Assembly (NCBI RefSeq): GCF_900187615.1
Contig: NZ_FYDO01000019.1
Coordinates: 62,001-126,000 of the forward strand
Direction: 5' to 3'
Source of the DNA: Pseudomonas sp. Irchel s3f7
GTDB lineage: Bacteria > Pseudomonadota > Gammaproteobacteria > Pseudomonadales > Pseudomonadaceae
DNA length: 64,000 nt
Shown here in pieces: positions 25,007 through 35,001 of the stretch (the first letter of the stretch is position 1; each line of letters starts with the position of its first letter). The translations under genes and the position numbers were made by a program. The notes below the pieces were generated by a model, which was given only the letters and a program-made list of their open reading frames with translations, did no database searches and had not been told where the DNA came from.

Positions 25007-26392
25007 ATGGCGGGTTCAACGGTTAGCGGTGTCGGTTCGAACATCGATACCCAGGCGATTGTTAAGTCTCTGGTTGACGCTGAAAAAGTGCCCAAGCAGA
25101 CGCAGATCAACACTCAGACGTTGAAAGCAACCACCACGCTGTCGTCGATCGGCAAGATCCAGGCGGCGCTTGATGCCTTCCGTGGCGCTTTGGCCAGCAT
25201 GGGCACCGATAACAGTTTTCGCGGCATGATCACTTCATCCTCGGATGAAAAGGTCGCCACCATGACGGCGGGCAATGGAGCCTCTACCGGCAGTTTTGCC
25301 CTGGTGGTGACTCAGTTGGCCAGCGCTTCGAAACTGTCGACCAGCACTTTCGCTGGCGGCGCCTCTTCAGTCGTCAACAGCGGTTCGACGCCGAAAACCC
25401 TGACGATTACCCAATCTGGTAAAGATTATGATTTGAGTATTCCTGGGGGCGCGACGCTGCAGCAGGTGCGCGACTCGATCAATACGCAATTCTCTACATC
25501 CGGGTTGAGCGCCAACATCCTGACTGACTCGACGGGCTCGCGGTTGGTGTTGACCTCCACAACCATGGGCATTGGCTCTGATCTGACCTTGTCGGGTGAC
25601 TCTGGTCTCGATCTTGGTGCAAGGGTTATCGATGAGCCAAAAAATGCCAAGTACAGCATCGACGGCATTGAGATGCAGTCCAAGAGCAACACGATTGCTG
25701 AAGCTGTCAGCGGTGTGAGTATCAAGTTGTTGTCGGTTTCGCCAACGGCCGCCAGCGCCACAAAGCCGACTCCAACAACCATTTCTGTGGCTACCAGCAA
25801 TTCGGCCTTGAAGTCTGGTGTCAAAGGTTTTGTCGATACCTACAATGCTTTGGTGAAGGCAATCAGTGCAGAGACCAAAGTCACGATAGGGGCAGATGGT
25901 AATCCAATTGCTGGCGCGTTGACCGGCGATTCCTCGATGCGCACCCTGATGAGTTCGTTGCGCAATGAATTGAACTCGATGTCTGGTGCAGGCACGTTCA
26001 AATCCATTGCTCAATTTGGTATCAGTACGGATTCGAGCACTGGCCTGTTGGTCATCGATGACAAGAAGTGGGACAAGGCGGTCACCACCAATGCGGCGGA
26101 CATCACCAGTATTTTCAACGGTAGCAACGGTTTGCTCGCGCGCATGACCACTGCCACGGACGGTTATGCAAAAGCCACCACTGGTACTCTGGCTGAGCGC
26201 TCGAAAACACTGACCGAAAGCCTGACCGATCTGAAGAAGCAGCAGGACACTCTGGATGAGCGCATGACGCTCCTGCAGGCCAGTCTCTCGGCCAAATACA
26301 ACGCCATGGACTCCCTTGTAGCAAAGCTGCGCGCCCAGAGCGACAGCATCATGACAACGCTCAATGCCCTGAATAATCAGAAAGACGACTGA
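25007..26392 (+). CDS. fliD: Filament cap protein FliD (HAP2)
   Basis: A 461-residue capping protein needed for flagellin polymerisation. The N-terminal GVGSNIDTQAIVKSLVDAEK is the FliD signature. C-terminal DLKKQQDTLDERMTLLQASL forms the heptad-rich end. GGAG precedes ATG 25007. In P. aeruginosa FliD is also a mucin adhesin. Confidence 0.96.
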   Translation: MAGSTVSGVGSNIDTQAIVKSLVDAEKVPKQTQINTQTLKATTTLSSIGKIQAALDAFRGALASMGTDNSFRGMITSSSDEKVATMTAGNGASTGSFALVVTQLASASKLSTSTFAGGASSVVNSGSTPKTLTITQSGKDYDLSIPGGATLQQVRDSINTQFSTSGLSANILTDSTGSRLVLTSTTMGIGSDLTLSGDSGLDLGARVIDEPKNAKYSIDGIEMQSKSNTIAEAVSGVSIKLLSVSPTAASATKPTPTTISVATSNSALKSGVKGFVDTYNALVKAISAETKVTIGADGNPIAGALTGDSSMRTLMSSLRNELNSMSGAGTFKSIAQFGISTDSSTGLLVIDDKKWDKAVTTNAADITSIFNGSNGLLARMTTATDGYAKATTGTLAERSKTLTESLTDLKKQQDTLDERMTLLQASLSAKYNAMDSLVAKLRAQSDSIMTTLNALNNQKDD

Positions 26393-26408
26393 TCGTTGCG
26401 GGCATGAA

Positions 26409-26447
26409 AAACCCAGGCAGACTGTCGTGACGGTGCCTGGGTTTTTT
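26409..26447 (+). terminator. Terminator after fliD
   Basis: AAACCCAGGCA (26409-26419) pairs with TGCCTGGGTTT (26434-26444), followed by a T run. It is about 16 bases after the fliD stop, so fliS likely has its own promoter or relies on read-through. Confidence 0.85.
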
Positions 26448-26545
26448 CTTTGATGGCGAGCCTGCGTTAAAGTTATGCGTCGCTCAGTCGACATAAAGAT
26501 TAGAGCAGTCCCTTTTTCAGTTGTTGTCTGTCACGAGGTAGAAAC

Positions 26546-26941
26546 ATGAACCCCATGAGAGCCCTTCGCCAATATCAGAAGGTCAATTCCCATGCCCAGA
26601 TCTCTGAAGCGAGCCCTCATCGCCTGGTGCAGATGCTGATGGAAGGTGGACTGGATCGCATGGCCCAGGCCAAGGGTGCACTTGAGCGCGGTGATATCGC
26701 CCTCAAAGGATTGATGCTGGGTAAGGCGACAGACATCCTCATCGGGCTTCGTGACGGCCTGAACCCGCAGAAGACCGAAGACCCTGCCGCCATCGAACAG
26801 CTCGACAGTCTGTACGCCTACATGACCAACCGGTTGATGGACGCTAACACCAGTAATGACGCAGCAATCATCGACGAAGTATCGGGGTTGCTCGAAACCC
26901 TTAAAAGCGGCTGGGATGCAATCGGCACCCCACAGGCCTGA
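26546..26941 (+). CDS. fliS: Flagellin chaperone FliS
   Basis: A 131-residue helical cytoplasmic chaperone binding the C terminus of flagellin. The start MNPMRALRQYQKVNSHAQ and EASPHRLVQMLMEGGLDRM are typical FliS segments. GAGGTAGAAAC precedes the ATG. Followed 17 bases later by the fliT-like gene. Confidence 0.94.
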   Translation: MNPMRALRQYQKVNSHAQISEASPHRLVQMLMEGGLDRMAQAKGALERGDIALKGLMLGKATDILIGLRDGLNPQKTEDPAAIEQLDSLYAYMTNRLMDANTSNDAAIIDEVSGLLETLKSGWDAIGTPQA

Positions 26942-26958
26942 CGGCCGAGGATGACGTC

Positions 26959-27255
26959 ATGAGTCAAGCACTCCAACGGATCGAACAAACCCGTGAAGCC
27001 TTGGTCGACGCCCTGGCAGCGCGCAATTGGGACGCCATCGGTGAACTGGATGCGGCCTGTCGGGAATGCGTTGATGAGGTGCTCAGCGAAGCGCCGGTTG
27101 ATGAAGACGCTGTGCGCAGCAATCTGGAGGGGTTGTTGGCGGTGTACAAGGATTTATTGACGGCGACGATGGGTGAGCGTCAGGCGATAGTCGATGAGAT
27201 GTCGCAGATCAACCAAGCGAGGAGCGCGGCAAAGGTTTACCATCTGTTTGGTTAA
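26959..27255 (+). CDS. fliT: FliT-like flagellar export chaperone
   Basis: A 98-residue helical protein directly after fliS, the position of the FliD chaperone FliT (called FleP or a second FliS in some Pseudomonas annotations). Sequence similarity is limited to the helical pattern and Asp/Glu-rich composition, so the name rests mainly on gene order and size. Confidence 0.75.
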   Translation: MSQALQRIEQTREALVDALAARNWDAIGELDAACRECVDEVLSEAPVDEDAVRSNLEGLLAVYKDLLTATMGERQAIVDEMSQINQARSAAKVYHLFG

Positions 27256-27427
27256 ATAATCCCCGGTTAATCCAAACAAGCGCGCCATAAATTTGACTGT
27301 GCACGGTTTTTTGACTTAACTAGTGGCTGGTTCCAGATTTCAGTCGTCTTCAGGCATATCAGGCCTGCAAGCGTTTAGCTTGCCCCAGCATTTTGGGCAT
27401 TGAGTTGACTAGGGAAGTTGCTATTGC

Positions 27428-28903
27428 ATGTGGCGTGAAACCAAAATTCTGCTGATTGATGACGATAGCGTCCGCCGCCGCGACCTGGCGGTGATTTTAA
27501 ATTTTCTTGGTGAAGAAAATTTACCCTGCGGCAGCCATGACTGGCAGCAGGCTGTTGGCTCTTTGTCATCAAGTCGTGAAGTCATCTGTGTCCTTATCGG
27601 GACGGTTAACGCTCCTGGTGCACTTCCGGGCCTGTTAAAGACACTCGCAACCTGGGATGAGTTCCTTCCGGTTTTGTTAATGGGCGATAATTCTTCCATT
27701 GACTTGCCTGAGGACCAGCGTCGCCGTGTGCTTTCGACCCTCGAAATGCCACCCAGCTACAGCAAACTGCTCGATTCGCTGCACCGTGCCCAGGTCTATC
27801 GCGAGATGTACGACCAGGCCCGTGAGCGCGGTCGTCACCGTGAACCCAATCTGTTCCGTAGTCTTGTCGGCACCAGCCGGGCGATTCAGCACGTCCGTCA
27901 GATGATGCAGCAAGTCGCGGATACCGACGCCAGCGTGCTGATCCTCGGTGAGTCCGGGACTGGCAAGGAAGTGGTTGCGCGTAACCTGCACTACCACTCC
28001 AAGCGCCGCGAAGCGCCGTTTGTGCCGGTCAACTGCGGGGCGATTCCGGCAGAGCTGCTGGAAAGCGAATTGTTCGGTCACGAGAAGGGCGCGTTCACCG
28101 GAGCGATCACCAGCCGTGCCGGGCGTTTTGAGCTGGCCAATGGCGGCACCCTGTTCCTCGATGAAATCGGCGACATGCCGCTGCCGATGCAGGTCAAGCT
28201 GCTGCGCGTGTTGCAGGAGCGCACCTTCGAGCGCGTGGGCAGCAACAAGACCCAGAGCGTCGATGTGCGCATCATCGCGGCCACCCACAAGAATCTCGAA
28301 AGCATGATCGAGATCGGCTCCTTCCGCGAAGACTTGTACTACCGCCTGAACGTGTTCCCGATCGAGATGGCGCCGCTGCGTGAGCGCGTCGAAGACATTC
28401 CGCTGCTGATGAACGAATTGATCTCGCGCATGGAGCACGAGAAGCGCGGTTCGATCCGTTTCAACTCCGCCGCCATCATGTCGCTGTGCCGACATGGCTG
28501 GCCGGGCAACGTCCGCGAACTGGCCAACCTGGTGGAGCGCATGGCGATCATGCATCCGTATGGCGTCATCGGCGTGGTCGAGTTGCCGAAGAAATTCCGC
28601 TACGTCGACGATGAAGACGAGCAGATGGTCGACAGCCTGCGCAGCGATCTGGAAGAGCGCGTGGCCATCAACGGTCATACTCAGGACTTCGCCGCCAGCG
28701 CCCTGTTGCCGCCGGAAGGTCTGGACCTCAAGGATTATCTTGGCGGGCTGGAACAAGGGCTGATTCAGCAGGCGCTCGATGATGCCAATGGCATCGTGGC
28801 GCGTGCGGCTGAGCGGCTGCGTATCCGGCGCACCACGCTGGTGGAGAAGATGCGCAAGTACGGCATGAGCCGTCGTGATGGAGATGAACAGGCGGATGAT
28901 TGA
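27428..28903 (+). CDS. fleQ: Flagellar master regulator FleQ
   Basis: A 491-residue sigma54 activator and c-di-GMP-responsive regulator of flagellar and biofilm genes. A degenerate receiver-like domain (about 1-120; no phosphoacceptor Asp in the usual place, VICVLIGTV) is followed by AAA+ (about 145-385; Walker A GESGTGKE 174-181; intact GAFTGA 221-226) and a Fis-type HTH (RAAERLRIRRTTLVEKMRK). The 170-base region upstream has no sigma54 motif, consistent with sigma70 expression as in P. aeruginosa. Antagonised by FleN. Confidence 0.97.
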   Translation: MWRETKILLIDDDSVRRRDLAVILNFLGEENLPCGSHDWQQAVGSLSSSREVICVLIGTVNAPGALPGLLKTLATWDEFLPVLLMGDNSSIDLPEDQRRRVLSTLEMPPSYSKLLDSLHRAQVYREMYDQARERGRHREPNLFRSLVGTSRAIQHVRQMMQQVADTDASVLILGESGTGKEVVARNLHYHSKRREAPFVPVNCGAIPAELLESELFGHEKGAFTGAITSRAGRFELANGGTLFLDEIGDMPLPMQVKLLRVLQERTFERVGSNKTQSVDVRIIAATHKNLESMIEIGSFREDLYYRLNVFPIEMAPLRERVEDIPLLMNELISRMEHEKRGSIRFNSAAIMSLCRHGWPGNVRELANLVERMAIMHPYGVIGVVELPKKFRYVDDEDEQMVDSLRSDLEERVAINGHTQDFAASALLPPEGLDLKDYLGGLEQGLIQQALDDANGIVARAAERLRIRRTTLVEKMRKYGMSRRDGDEQADD

Positions 28904-28944
28904 CGCCTGTTTTTCAACTCATTCATTTTCAAGCGGTTTTTTTT

Positions 28945-28960
28945 AGGCACGGGTATTGCT
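28945..28960 (+). promoter_or_regulatory. Sigma54-type promoter of fleSR
   Basis: AGGCACGGGTATTGCT fits TGGCACG-N4-TTGCW with one mismatch and correct GG-N10-GC spacing, 54 bases before fleS. FleQ-RpoN control of fleSR is known in P. aeruginosa. Confidence 0.75.
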
Positions 28961-29013
28961 ACGTCCCTCGCAACGTTCCGTTTAACTGACGGTCAGCCAA
29001 GCGAGAAAACACG

Positions 29014-30225
29014 ATGCCCCAAGCCGCCCAGATGTCTCCTGTTCCTGCTGCCTTGGGGCGATCGTCGTCCGTAGAGCAGGCGAGCCGGCTGGGTCTTGAG
29101 CAGACCTTGACGCTGTTCAATCAGATGTCGAGCCAATTGACCGACTCCTACAGCATGCTTGAGGCCCGGGTCACCGAGCTCAAGGGCGAGTTGGCGGTGG
29201 TCAGTGCTCAGCGCATGCAGGAGCTGGCCGAAAAAGAGCGCCTGGCCAATCGTCTGCAAAACCTTCTTGATCTGTTGCCGGGCGGCGTCATTGTCATTGA
29301 TGCCCAGGGCATCGTGCGCGAAGCGAATCCGGCGGCGTGCGACTTGCTTGGTCTGCCGCTCGAAGGCGAGTTGTGGCGCCATGTCATCGCCCGCTGCTTT
29401 GCGCCGCGCAAAGACGACGGCCATGAAGTCTCTCTCAAGGATGGTCGGCGCCTGTCGATCGCCACGCGTTCGCTGGATGCTGAGCCCGGTCAGTTGGTGC
29501 TGCTCAACGACCTGACCGAAACCCGTCACCTGCAAGATCAACTCGCCCGCCACGAACGACTGTCTTCCCTCGGCCGCATGGTCGCTTCCCTGGCTCACCA
29601 GATTCGCACCCCGTTGTCGGCTGCGTTGCTGTACGCCAGCCATCTGACCGAGCAAGCGTTGCCGGTCGCGACCCAGCAGCGTTTTGCCGGGCGCCTCAAG
29701 GAGCGCTTGCACGAGTTGGAGCATCAGGTGCGTGACATGTTGGTGTTCGCTCGCGGTGAACTGCCGCTGACTGACCGCGTGACGCCGGGCCAGTTGATGC
29801 AATCGCTGCAGGCCGCAGCGTTGACGCATGTGCAGGATTTGCCGATTCGCTGGCAGTGCGACAGCCATGCGGGGGAGTTGCTGTGCAATCGCGACACCCT
29901 GGTCGGAGCGATCCTCAACCTGATCGAAAACGCCATTCAGGCCAGCGCCGGCGATCTGCGCCTGAAAGTCCATCTCTATACCCGCGGCAATCACCTGCGC
30001 CTGTGTGTCAGCGACAGCGGTAGTGGTATCGACGATGCCGTGCTGGCGCGATTGGGTGAGCCATTTTTCACCACTAAAACCACTGGCACGGGGCTTGGCC
30101 TGACCGTGGTCAAAGCCGTGGCGCGTGCTCATCAAGGGGAATTGCAGCTGCGTTCGCGACTCGGTCGCGGTACGTGTGCGCAAGTGATTCTGCCGTTGTT
30201 CATCGGCACTCAGGGAGCGGAGTGA
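29014..30225 (+). CDS. fleS: Flagellar sensor kinase FleS
   Basis: A 403-residue histidine kinase without membrane segments. A PAS domain (about 82-170) precedes HisKA with phosphoacceptor H195 in SLAHQIRTPLSAALL and an ATPase domain (N box NLIENAIQAS, G1 DSGSGID). It phosphorylates FleR for class III flagellar genes. The fleR start is five bases after its stop. Confidence 0.94.
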   Translation: MPQAAQMSPVPAALGRSSSVEQASRLGLEQTLTLFNQMSSQLTDSYSMLEARVTELKGELAVVSAQRMQELAEKERLANRLQNLLDLLPGGVIVIDAQGIVREANPAACDLLGLPLEGELWRHVIARCFAPRKDDGHEVSLKDGRRLSIATRSLDAEPGQLVLLNDLTETRHLQDQLARHERLSSLGRMVASLAHQIRTPLSAALLYASHLTEQALPVATQQRFAGRLKERLHELEHQVRDMLVFARGELPLTDRVTPGQLMQSLQAAALTHVQDLPIRWQCDSHAGELLCNRDTLVGAILNLIENAIQASAGDLRLKVHLYTRGNHLRLCVSDSGSGIDDAVLARLGEPFFTTKTTGTGLGLTVVKAVARAHQGELQLRSRLGRGTCAQVILPLFIGTQGAE

Positions 30226-30230
30226 CAAGC

Positions 30231-31616
30231 ATGTCCATCAAGGTTTTATTGGTCGAGGACGACCGCGCCTTGCGCGAAGCGCTGGCGGATACGCTGCTGC
30301 TCGCGGGGCACGATTACAAGGCCGTGGGCTCGGCGGAAGAGGCGCTGACTGCGGTGGGGAGCGAGGCTTTCAGCCTGGTGCTCAGCGACGTCAACATGCC
30401 GGGCATGGACGGGCATCAATTGCTTGGCTTGCTGCGGGCGCGTCAGCCGCAACTGCCGGTGTTGTTGATGACGGCGCACGGAGCGGTGGAGCGTGCAGTC
30501 GATGCGATGCGTCAGGGGGCGGCGGATTATCTGGTCAAGCCGTTCGAGCCCAAGGCGTTGCTCGATCTGGTGACGCGTCACGCCTTGGGCAGTCTTGGTC
30601 CGGCCGACAGTGAGGGGCCGATCGCATTCGAACCGGCCAGCGCCCAGCTGCTGGAGCTGGCAGGACGAGTGGCGCGCAGCGATTCCACGGTGCTGATTTC
30701 CGGTGAGTCGGGAACCGGCAAGGAAGTGCTGGCGCGTTACATTCATCGGCATTCCCATCGAGCTGATCAGCCGTTTGTGGCGATCAACTGCGCCGCGATT
30801 CCGGACAACATGCTCGAGGCCACATTGTTCGGCCATGAGAAGGGTTCCTTCACGGGCGCCATCGCCGCCCAGGCGGGCAAGTTCGAGCAGGCGGAAGGCG
30901 GCACGCTGCTGCTCGATGAAATTTCCGAGATGCCCCTGGGGCTTCAGGCCAAGCTGTTGCGGGTGCTTCAGGAGCGTGAAGTTGAAAGGGTGGGGGCGCG
31001 CAAGCCGATCAGCCTGGATATCCGTGTGGTTGCGACGACCAATCGCGATTTGGCGGCAGAGGTCGCGGCCGGTCGCTTCCGCGAAGACCTGTTCTATCGT
31101 CTCTCGGTATTTCCGTTGGCCTGGCGCCCGTTGCGTGAGCGCACCGCCGACATCCTGCCGCTGGCCGAGCGCCTGCTGGCCAAACACGTCAATAAAATGA
31201 AGCATGCACCCGCGCGCCTGTCGCCCGAGGCCCAGGCGTGCCTGATCGGCTATCCGTGGCCGGGGAACGTGCGGGAGCTGGACAACGCGATCCAGCGTGC
31301 ACTGATTCTTCAACAGGGCGGATTGATTCAGCCGCAGGATTTCTGTCTGGTCGGAGCGGTGGCCTGCGCCCCGTTACCGGTCGCGTCATCGGCACCCGTT
31401 CACATCGCAGAGAGTGAGTCCGAGTCGGCCGGCGCCCTGGGTGATGATCTGCGTCGTCGTGAATTCCAGATGATCATCGATACCCTGCGCGCCGAGCGTG
31501 GCCGGCGCAAAGAAGCGGCCGAACGCCTGGGGATCAGCCCGCGAACCCTGCGCTACAAGCTGGCGCAAATGCGCGATGCCGGCATGGATGTGGAAGCCTA
31601 CTTGTTCGCAACTTGA
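30231..31616 (+). CDS. fleR: Flagellar response regulator FleR
   Basis: A 461-residue NtrC-type activator of the RpoN-dependent rod, hook and ring genes. The receiver domain has phosphoacceptor D53 (LSDVNMPGMDG); the AAA+ domain has Walker A GESGTGKE and GSFTGA (205-210), an accepted variant of GAFTGA; the HTH is RKEAAERLGISPRTLRYKL. GGAG sites before ATG 30231 select this start over an upstream TTG inside fleS. Confidence 0.95.
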   Translation: MSIKVLLVEDDRALREALADTLLLAGHDYKAVGSAEEALTAVGSEAFSLVLSDVNMPGMDGHQLLGLLRARQPQLPVLLMTAHGAVERAVDAMRQGAADYLVKPFEPKALLDLVTRHALGSLGPADSEGPIAFEPASAQLLELAGRVARSDSTVLISGESGTGKEVLARYIHRHSHRADQPFVAINCAAIPDNMLEATLFGHEKGSFTGAIAAQAGKFEQAEGGTLLLDEISEMPLGLQAKLLRVLQEREVERVGARKPISLDIRVVATTNRDLAAEVAAGRFREDLFYRLSVFPLAWRPLRERTADILPLAERLLAKHVNKMKHAPARLSPEAQACLIGYPWPGNVRELDNAIQRALILQQGGLIQPQDFCLVGAVACAPLPVASSAPVHIAESESESAGALGDDLRRREFQMIIDTLRAERGRRKEAAERLGISPRTLRYKLAQMRDAGMDVEAYLFAT

Positions 31617-31654
31617 AGGACTGGCGAAGAACCATATAGGCCACAGCACGATCC

Positions 31655-31725
31655 TGTGGGCGCTGGTTTGCCGGCGAATCGATGGTGGTCGTGACGCCGT
31701 CTTCGCTGGCAAGCCAGCTCCTGCA
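31655..31725. repeat. Degenerate REP inverted pair between fleR and fliE
   Basis: TGTGGGCGCTGGTTTGCCGGCGA and TCGCTGGCAAGCCAGCTCCTGCA are imperfect reverse complements separated by 25 bases. Likely also the transcript end of fleSR. Confidence 0.65.
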
Positions 31726-31773
31726 AGGGAGCGAGATGTCTGGAAAGGGCTTTTGTTAAATGAGGCGATAGAG

Positions 31774-31790
31774 CTGGCACCCTTGTTGCT
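31774..31790 (+). promoter_or_regulatory. Sigma54-type promoter of the fliE operon
   Basis: CTGGCACCCTTGTTGCT matches TGGCAC and TTGCT with exact GG-N10-GC spacing, 61 bases before fliE. It should drive fliEFGHIJ under FleQ/RpoN. Confidence 0.85.
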
Positions 31791-31851
31791 AACACCTCAA
31801 TGCCCGACGAGTGAGTGTCAAAAAAATGCGGGTCGCCCAAGAGAGTAGATC

Positions 31852-32181
31852 ATGAGCCAAGGTATTGAATTTAATCGGTTGATGCTGGATATGCGCGCCA
31901 TGCAAATGGATGCCATGTCTGCGCCGAAATCGACTGCCGCTGTCCCCGAACTGAATGGCAGCAGCTTTTCCGACATGCTCGGTCAGGCCGTCAATAAAGT
32001 GAACGACACCCAGCAGGCGTCTACTCAATTGGCCAGTGCGTTCGAAATCGGCAAAAGTGGCGTCGACCTGACGGACGTGATGATTTCCTCGCAGAAGGCC
32101 AGCGTGTCTTTCCAGGCGTTGACCCAAGTGCGTAACAAGCTGGTTCAGGCCTATCAAGACATCATGCAGATGCCTGTTTAA
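31852..32181 (+). CDS. fliE: Hook-basal body protein FliE
   Basis: A 109-residue protein linking the MS-ring to the rod. The C-terminal segment DVMISSQKASVSFQALTQVR is the FliE signature. AGAGAG precedes the ATG. First gene of fliEFGHIJ. Confidence 0.96.
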   Translation: MSQGIEFNRLMLDMRAMQMDAMSAPKSTAAVPELNGSSFSDMLGQAVNKVNDTQQASTQLASAFEIGKSGVDLTDVMISSQKASVSFQALTQVRNKLVQAYQDIMQMPV

Positions 32182-32197
32182 AGGACGAGATTGAGTC

Positions 32198-33985
32198 ATG
32201 GCAGAAGCAGTCGCCGATAACGTTCCGGCCAAGTCCACCCCGATTGACGGCAAGCCGCCGCTGTTCGGGTTGTCTTTCCTGGAAAACCTCTCCGAGATGA
32301 CCATGTTGCGTCAGGTAGGCCTGTTGGTCGGCCTGGCAGCGAGCGTGGCGATTGGCTTTGCCGTGGTGTTGTGGTCACAGCAACCGGACTACCGGCCTCT
32401 GTACGGCAGCCTTGCCGGTATGGACGCCAAGCAGGTCATGGATACCCTGGCCGCCGCCGACATTCCCTACACCGTAGAACCAAACTCCGGCGCGTTACTG
32501 GTCAAGGCTGAAGACCTGTCCCGGGCGCGGCTCAAGCTCGCGGGCGCTGGTGTCACTCCCAGCGATGGCAACATCGGTTTTGAAATCCTCGACAAAGAGC
32601 AGGGCCTGGGGACCAGCCAGTTCATGGAAGCGACCCGCTATCGTCGCGGCCTCGAAGGTGAACTGGCGCGCACTATTTCCAGCCTGAACAACGTCAAGGG
32701 TGCCCGTGTGCACCTGGCGATCCCGAAGAGTTCGGTGTTCGTGCGCGACGAGCGCAAGCCAAGTGCTTCGGTGCTGGTTGAGCTGTACTCCGGTCGTTCG
32801 CTGGAGCCTGGGCAGGTCGTTGCGATCATTAATCTGGTGGCGACCAGCGTCCCGGAACTCAGCAAGTCGCAGATCACCGTTGTCGACCAGAAGGGCAACC
32901 TGCTCTCCGATCAGGCGGAAAACTCCGAACTGACCATGGCCGGCAAGCAATTCGATTACAGCCGCCGCATGGAAAGCATGCTCACCCAGCGTGTGCACAA
33001 CATTCTGCAACCGGTGCTGGGCAATGACCGCTACAAAGCCGAAGTCTCGGCCGACGTGGATTTCAGTGCCGTCGAGTCGACCTCCGAGCAGTTCAACCCG
33101 GATCAGCCGGCGTTGCGCAGCGAGCAGTCGGTCAACGAGCAGCGCACCGCCAGCAACGGCCCGCAGGGCATTCCCGGTGCCTTGAGCAACCAGCCACCGT
33201 CGCCAGCCTCTGCGCCGCAAACCACCGGTGGCGCCACGGCGTCGGCGGGCATGGTGCAGCCAGGTCAGCCGCTGATCGATGCCAACGGTCAGCAAATCAT
33301 GGACCCGGCCACCGGCCAGCCGATGCTCGCGCCGTACCCGGCAGACAAGCGTCAACAATCGACCAAGAACTTCGAGCTCGACCGTTCCATCAGCCACACC
33401 AGGCAACAGCAGGGTCGTTTGAATCGCCTGTCGGTGTCGGTCGTGGTCGACGATCAGGTCATGATCAACCCGGCCAACGGTGAAACCACCCGCGCGCCAT
33501 GGACCGCCGATCAATTGGCGCGCTTCACGCGTCTGGTTCAGGATGCGGTCGGTTTCGATGCCAGCCGTGGCGACAGTGTCAGCGTGATCAACATGCCGTT
33601 CTCCGCCGAGCGCGGTGAAGCGATTGCCGAAATTCCGTTCTATTCCCAGCCGTGGTTCTGGGACATCGTCAAGCAAGTGCTGGGTGTCCTGTTCATCCTG
33701 GTATTGGTGTTCGGCGTGTTGCGTCCGGTGCTCAACAACATCACCGGTGGCGGCAAAGACAAACACCTGACCGGTATCGGCAGTGATGTCGAGCTGGGTG
33801 GCATGGGCGGTCTGGATGGCGAACTGGCCAACGACCGCGTCAGCCTCGGCGGACCGCAGAGCATTCTGCTGCCGAGCCCGAGCGAAGGCTATGACGCTCA
33901 GTTGAACGCAATCAAGAGCCTGGTGGCCGAAGATCCGGGTCGCGTGGCCCAGGTCGTGAAAGAGTGGATTAACGCAGATGAGTGA
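32198..33985 (+). CDS. fliF: MS-ring protein FliF
   Basis: A 595-residue inner-membrane ring protein with transmembrane segments near residues 45-65 and 475-495 and a large periplasmic domain; the conserved EATRYRRGLEGELARTI segment is present. The C-terminal cytoplasmic tail (IKSLVAEDPGRVAQVVKEWI) binds FliG. The stop overlaps fliG by eight bases. Confidence 0.97.
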   Translation: MAEAVADNVPAKSTPIDGKPPLFGLSFLENLSEMTMLRQVGLLVGLAASVAIGFAVVLWSQQPDYRPLYGSLAGMDAKQVMDTLAAADIPYTVEPNSGALLVKAEDLSRARLKLAGAGVTPSDGNIGFEILDKEQGLGTSQFMEATRYRRGLEGELARTISSLNNVKGARVHLAIPKSSVFVRDERKPSASVLVELYSGRSLEPGQVVAIINLVATSVPELSKSQITVVDQKGNLLSDQAENSELTMAGKQFDYSRRMESMLTQRVHNILQPVLGNDRYKAEVSADVDFSAVESTSEQFNPDQPALRSEQSVNEQRTASNGPQGIPGALSNQPPSPASAPQTTGGATASAGMVQPGQPLIDANGQQIMDPATGQPMLAPYPADKRQQSTKNFELDRSISHTRQQQGRLNRLSVSVVVDDQVMINPANGETTRAPWTADQLARFTRLVQDAVGFDASRGDSVSVINMPFSAERGEAIAEIPFYSQPWFWDIVKQVLGVLFILVLVFGVLRPVLNNITGGGKDKHLTGIGSDVELGGMGGLDGELANDRVSLGGPQSILLPSPSEGYDAQLNAIKSLVAEDPGRVAQVVKEWINADE

Positions 33986-34997
33986 TAACCGAGCCGCGAC
34001 CGTCAAACTCAGCAAGGTCGACAAAGCCGCGATCCTGTTGCTGTCCCTGGGCTCTACCGACGCGGCCCAGGTGTTGCGCCACATGGGACCCAAAGAGGTT
34101 CAGCGTGTGGGCGTGGCCATGGCGCAGATGGGCAATGTGCATCGCGAACAGGTCGAACAGGTGATGAGCGAGTTCGTCGACATCGTCGGCGACCAGACCA
34201 GCCTGGGCGTCGGCTCCGACGACTACGTGCGCAAGATGCTCACCCAGGCGCTGGGCGAAGACAAGGCCAACGGCCTGATCGACCGCATCCTGCTCGGCGG
34301 CAACACCAGCGGCCTCGACAGCCTGAAATGGATGGAGCCGCGCGCGGTTGCCGACGTGATCCGTTTCGAACACCCGCAGATCCAGGCGATCGTGGTGGCA
34401 TACCTCGATCCGGACCAGGCCGGTGAAGTGCTGGGCAACTTCGACCACAAAGTGCGGCTGGACATCATTCTGCGGGTTTCCTCGCTGAACACCGTGCAGC
34501 CAGCGGCGCTGAAAGAACTCAACCAGATTCTCGAGAAGCAGTTCTCCGGCAACTCGAACGCCTCGCGCACCACCTTGGGCGGTATCAAGCGTGCGGCGGA
34601 CATCATGAACTTCCTCGACAGCTCAATCGAAGGCCAGCTCATGGACTCGATCCGCGAAGTCGACGAAGACCTGTCCGGTCAGATCGAAGACCTCATGTTC
34701 GTGTTCAACAACCTGGCCGATGTCGACGACCGCGGCATTCAGGCGTTGCTGCGCGAGGTGTCTTCGGACGTGCTGGTGCTGGCCCTCAAAGGGTCGGACG
34801 AAGGCGTCAAGGAAAAGATCTTCAAGAACATGTCCAAACGTGCCGCCGAACTGTTGCGCGACGACCTGGAAGCCAAGGGCCCGGTGCGCGTCAGCGACGT
34901 CGAAACCGCGCAGAAGGAAATCCTCACTATTGCCCGCCGTATGGCCGAAGCCGGAGAAATCGTGCTCGGTGGCAAGGGCGGCGAGGAAATGATCTAA
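33978..34997 (+). CDS. fliG: Motor switch protein FliG
   Basis: A 339-residue rotor protein linking FliF to FliM/FliN and taking torque from the stator. N-terminal SKVDKAAILLLSLGSTDAAQ, the middle EHPQIQAIV motif and the C-terminal torque helix (EDLMFVFNNLADVDDRGIQ) are conserved. Confidence 0.98.
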   Translation: MSDNRAATVKLSKVDKAAILLLSLGSTDAAQVLRHMGPKEVQRVGVAMAQMGNVHREQVEQVMSEFVDIVGDQTSLGVGSDDYVRKMLTQALGEDKANGLIDRILLGGNTSGLDSLKWMEPRAVADVIRFEHPQIQAIVVAYLDPDQAGEVLGNFDHKVRLDIILRVSSLNTVQPAALKELNQILEKQFSGNSNASRTTLGGIKRAADIMNFLDSSIEGQLMDSIREVDEDLSGQIEDLMFVFNNLADVDDRGIQALLREVSSDVLVLALKGSDEGVKEKIFKNMSKRAAELLRDDLEAKGPVRVSDVETAQKEILTIARRMAEAGEIVLGGKGGEEMI

Positions 34998-35001
34998 CCC
35001 C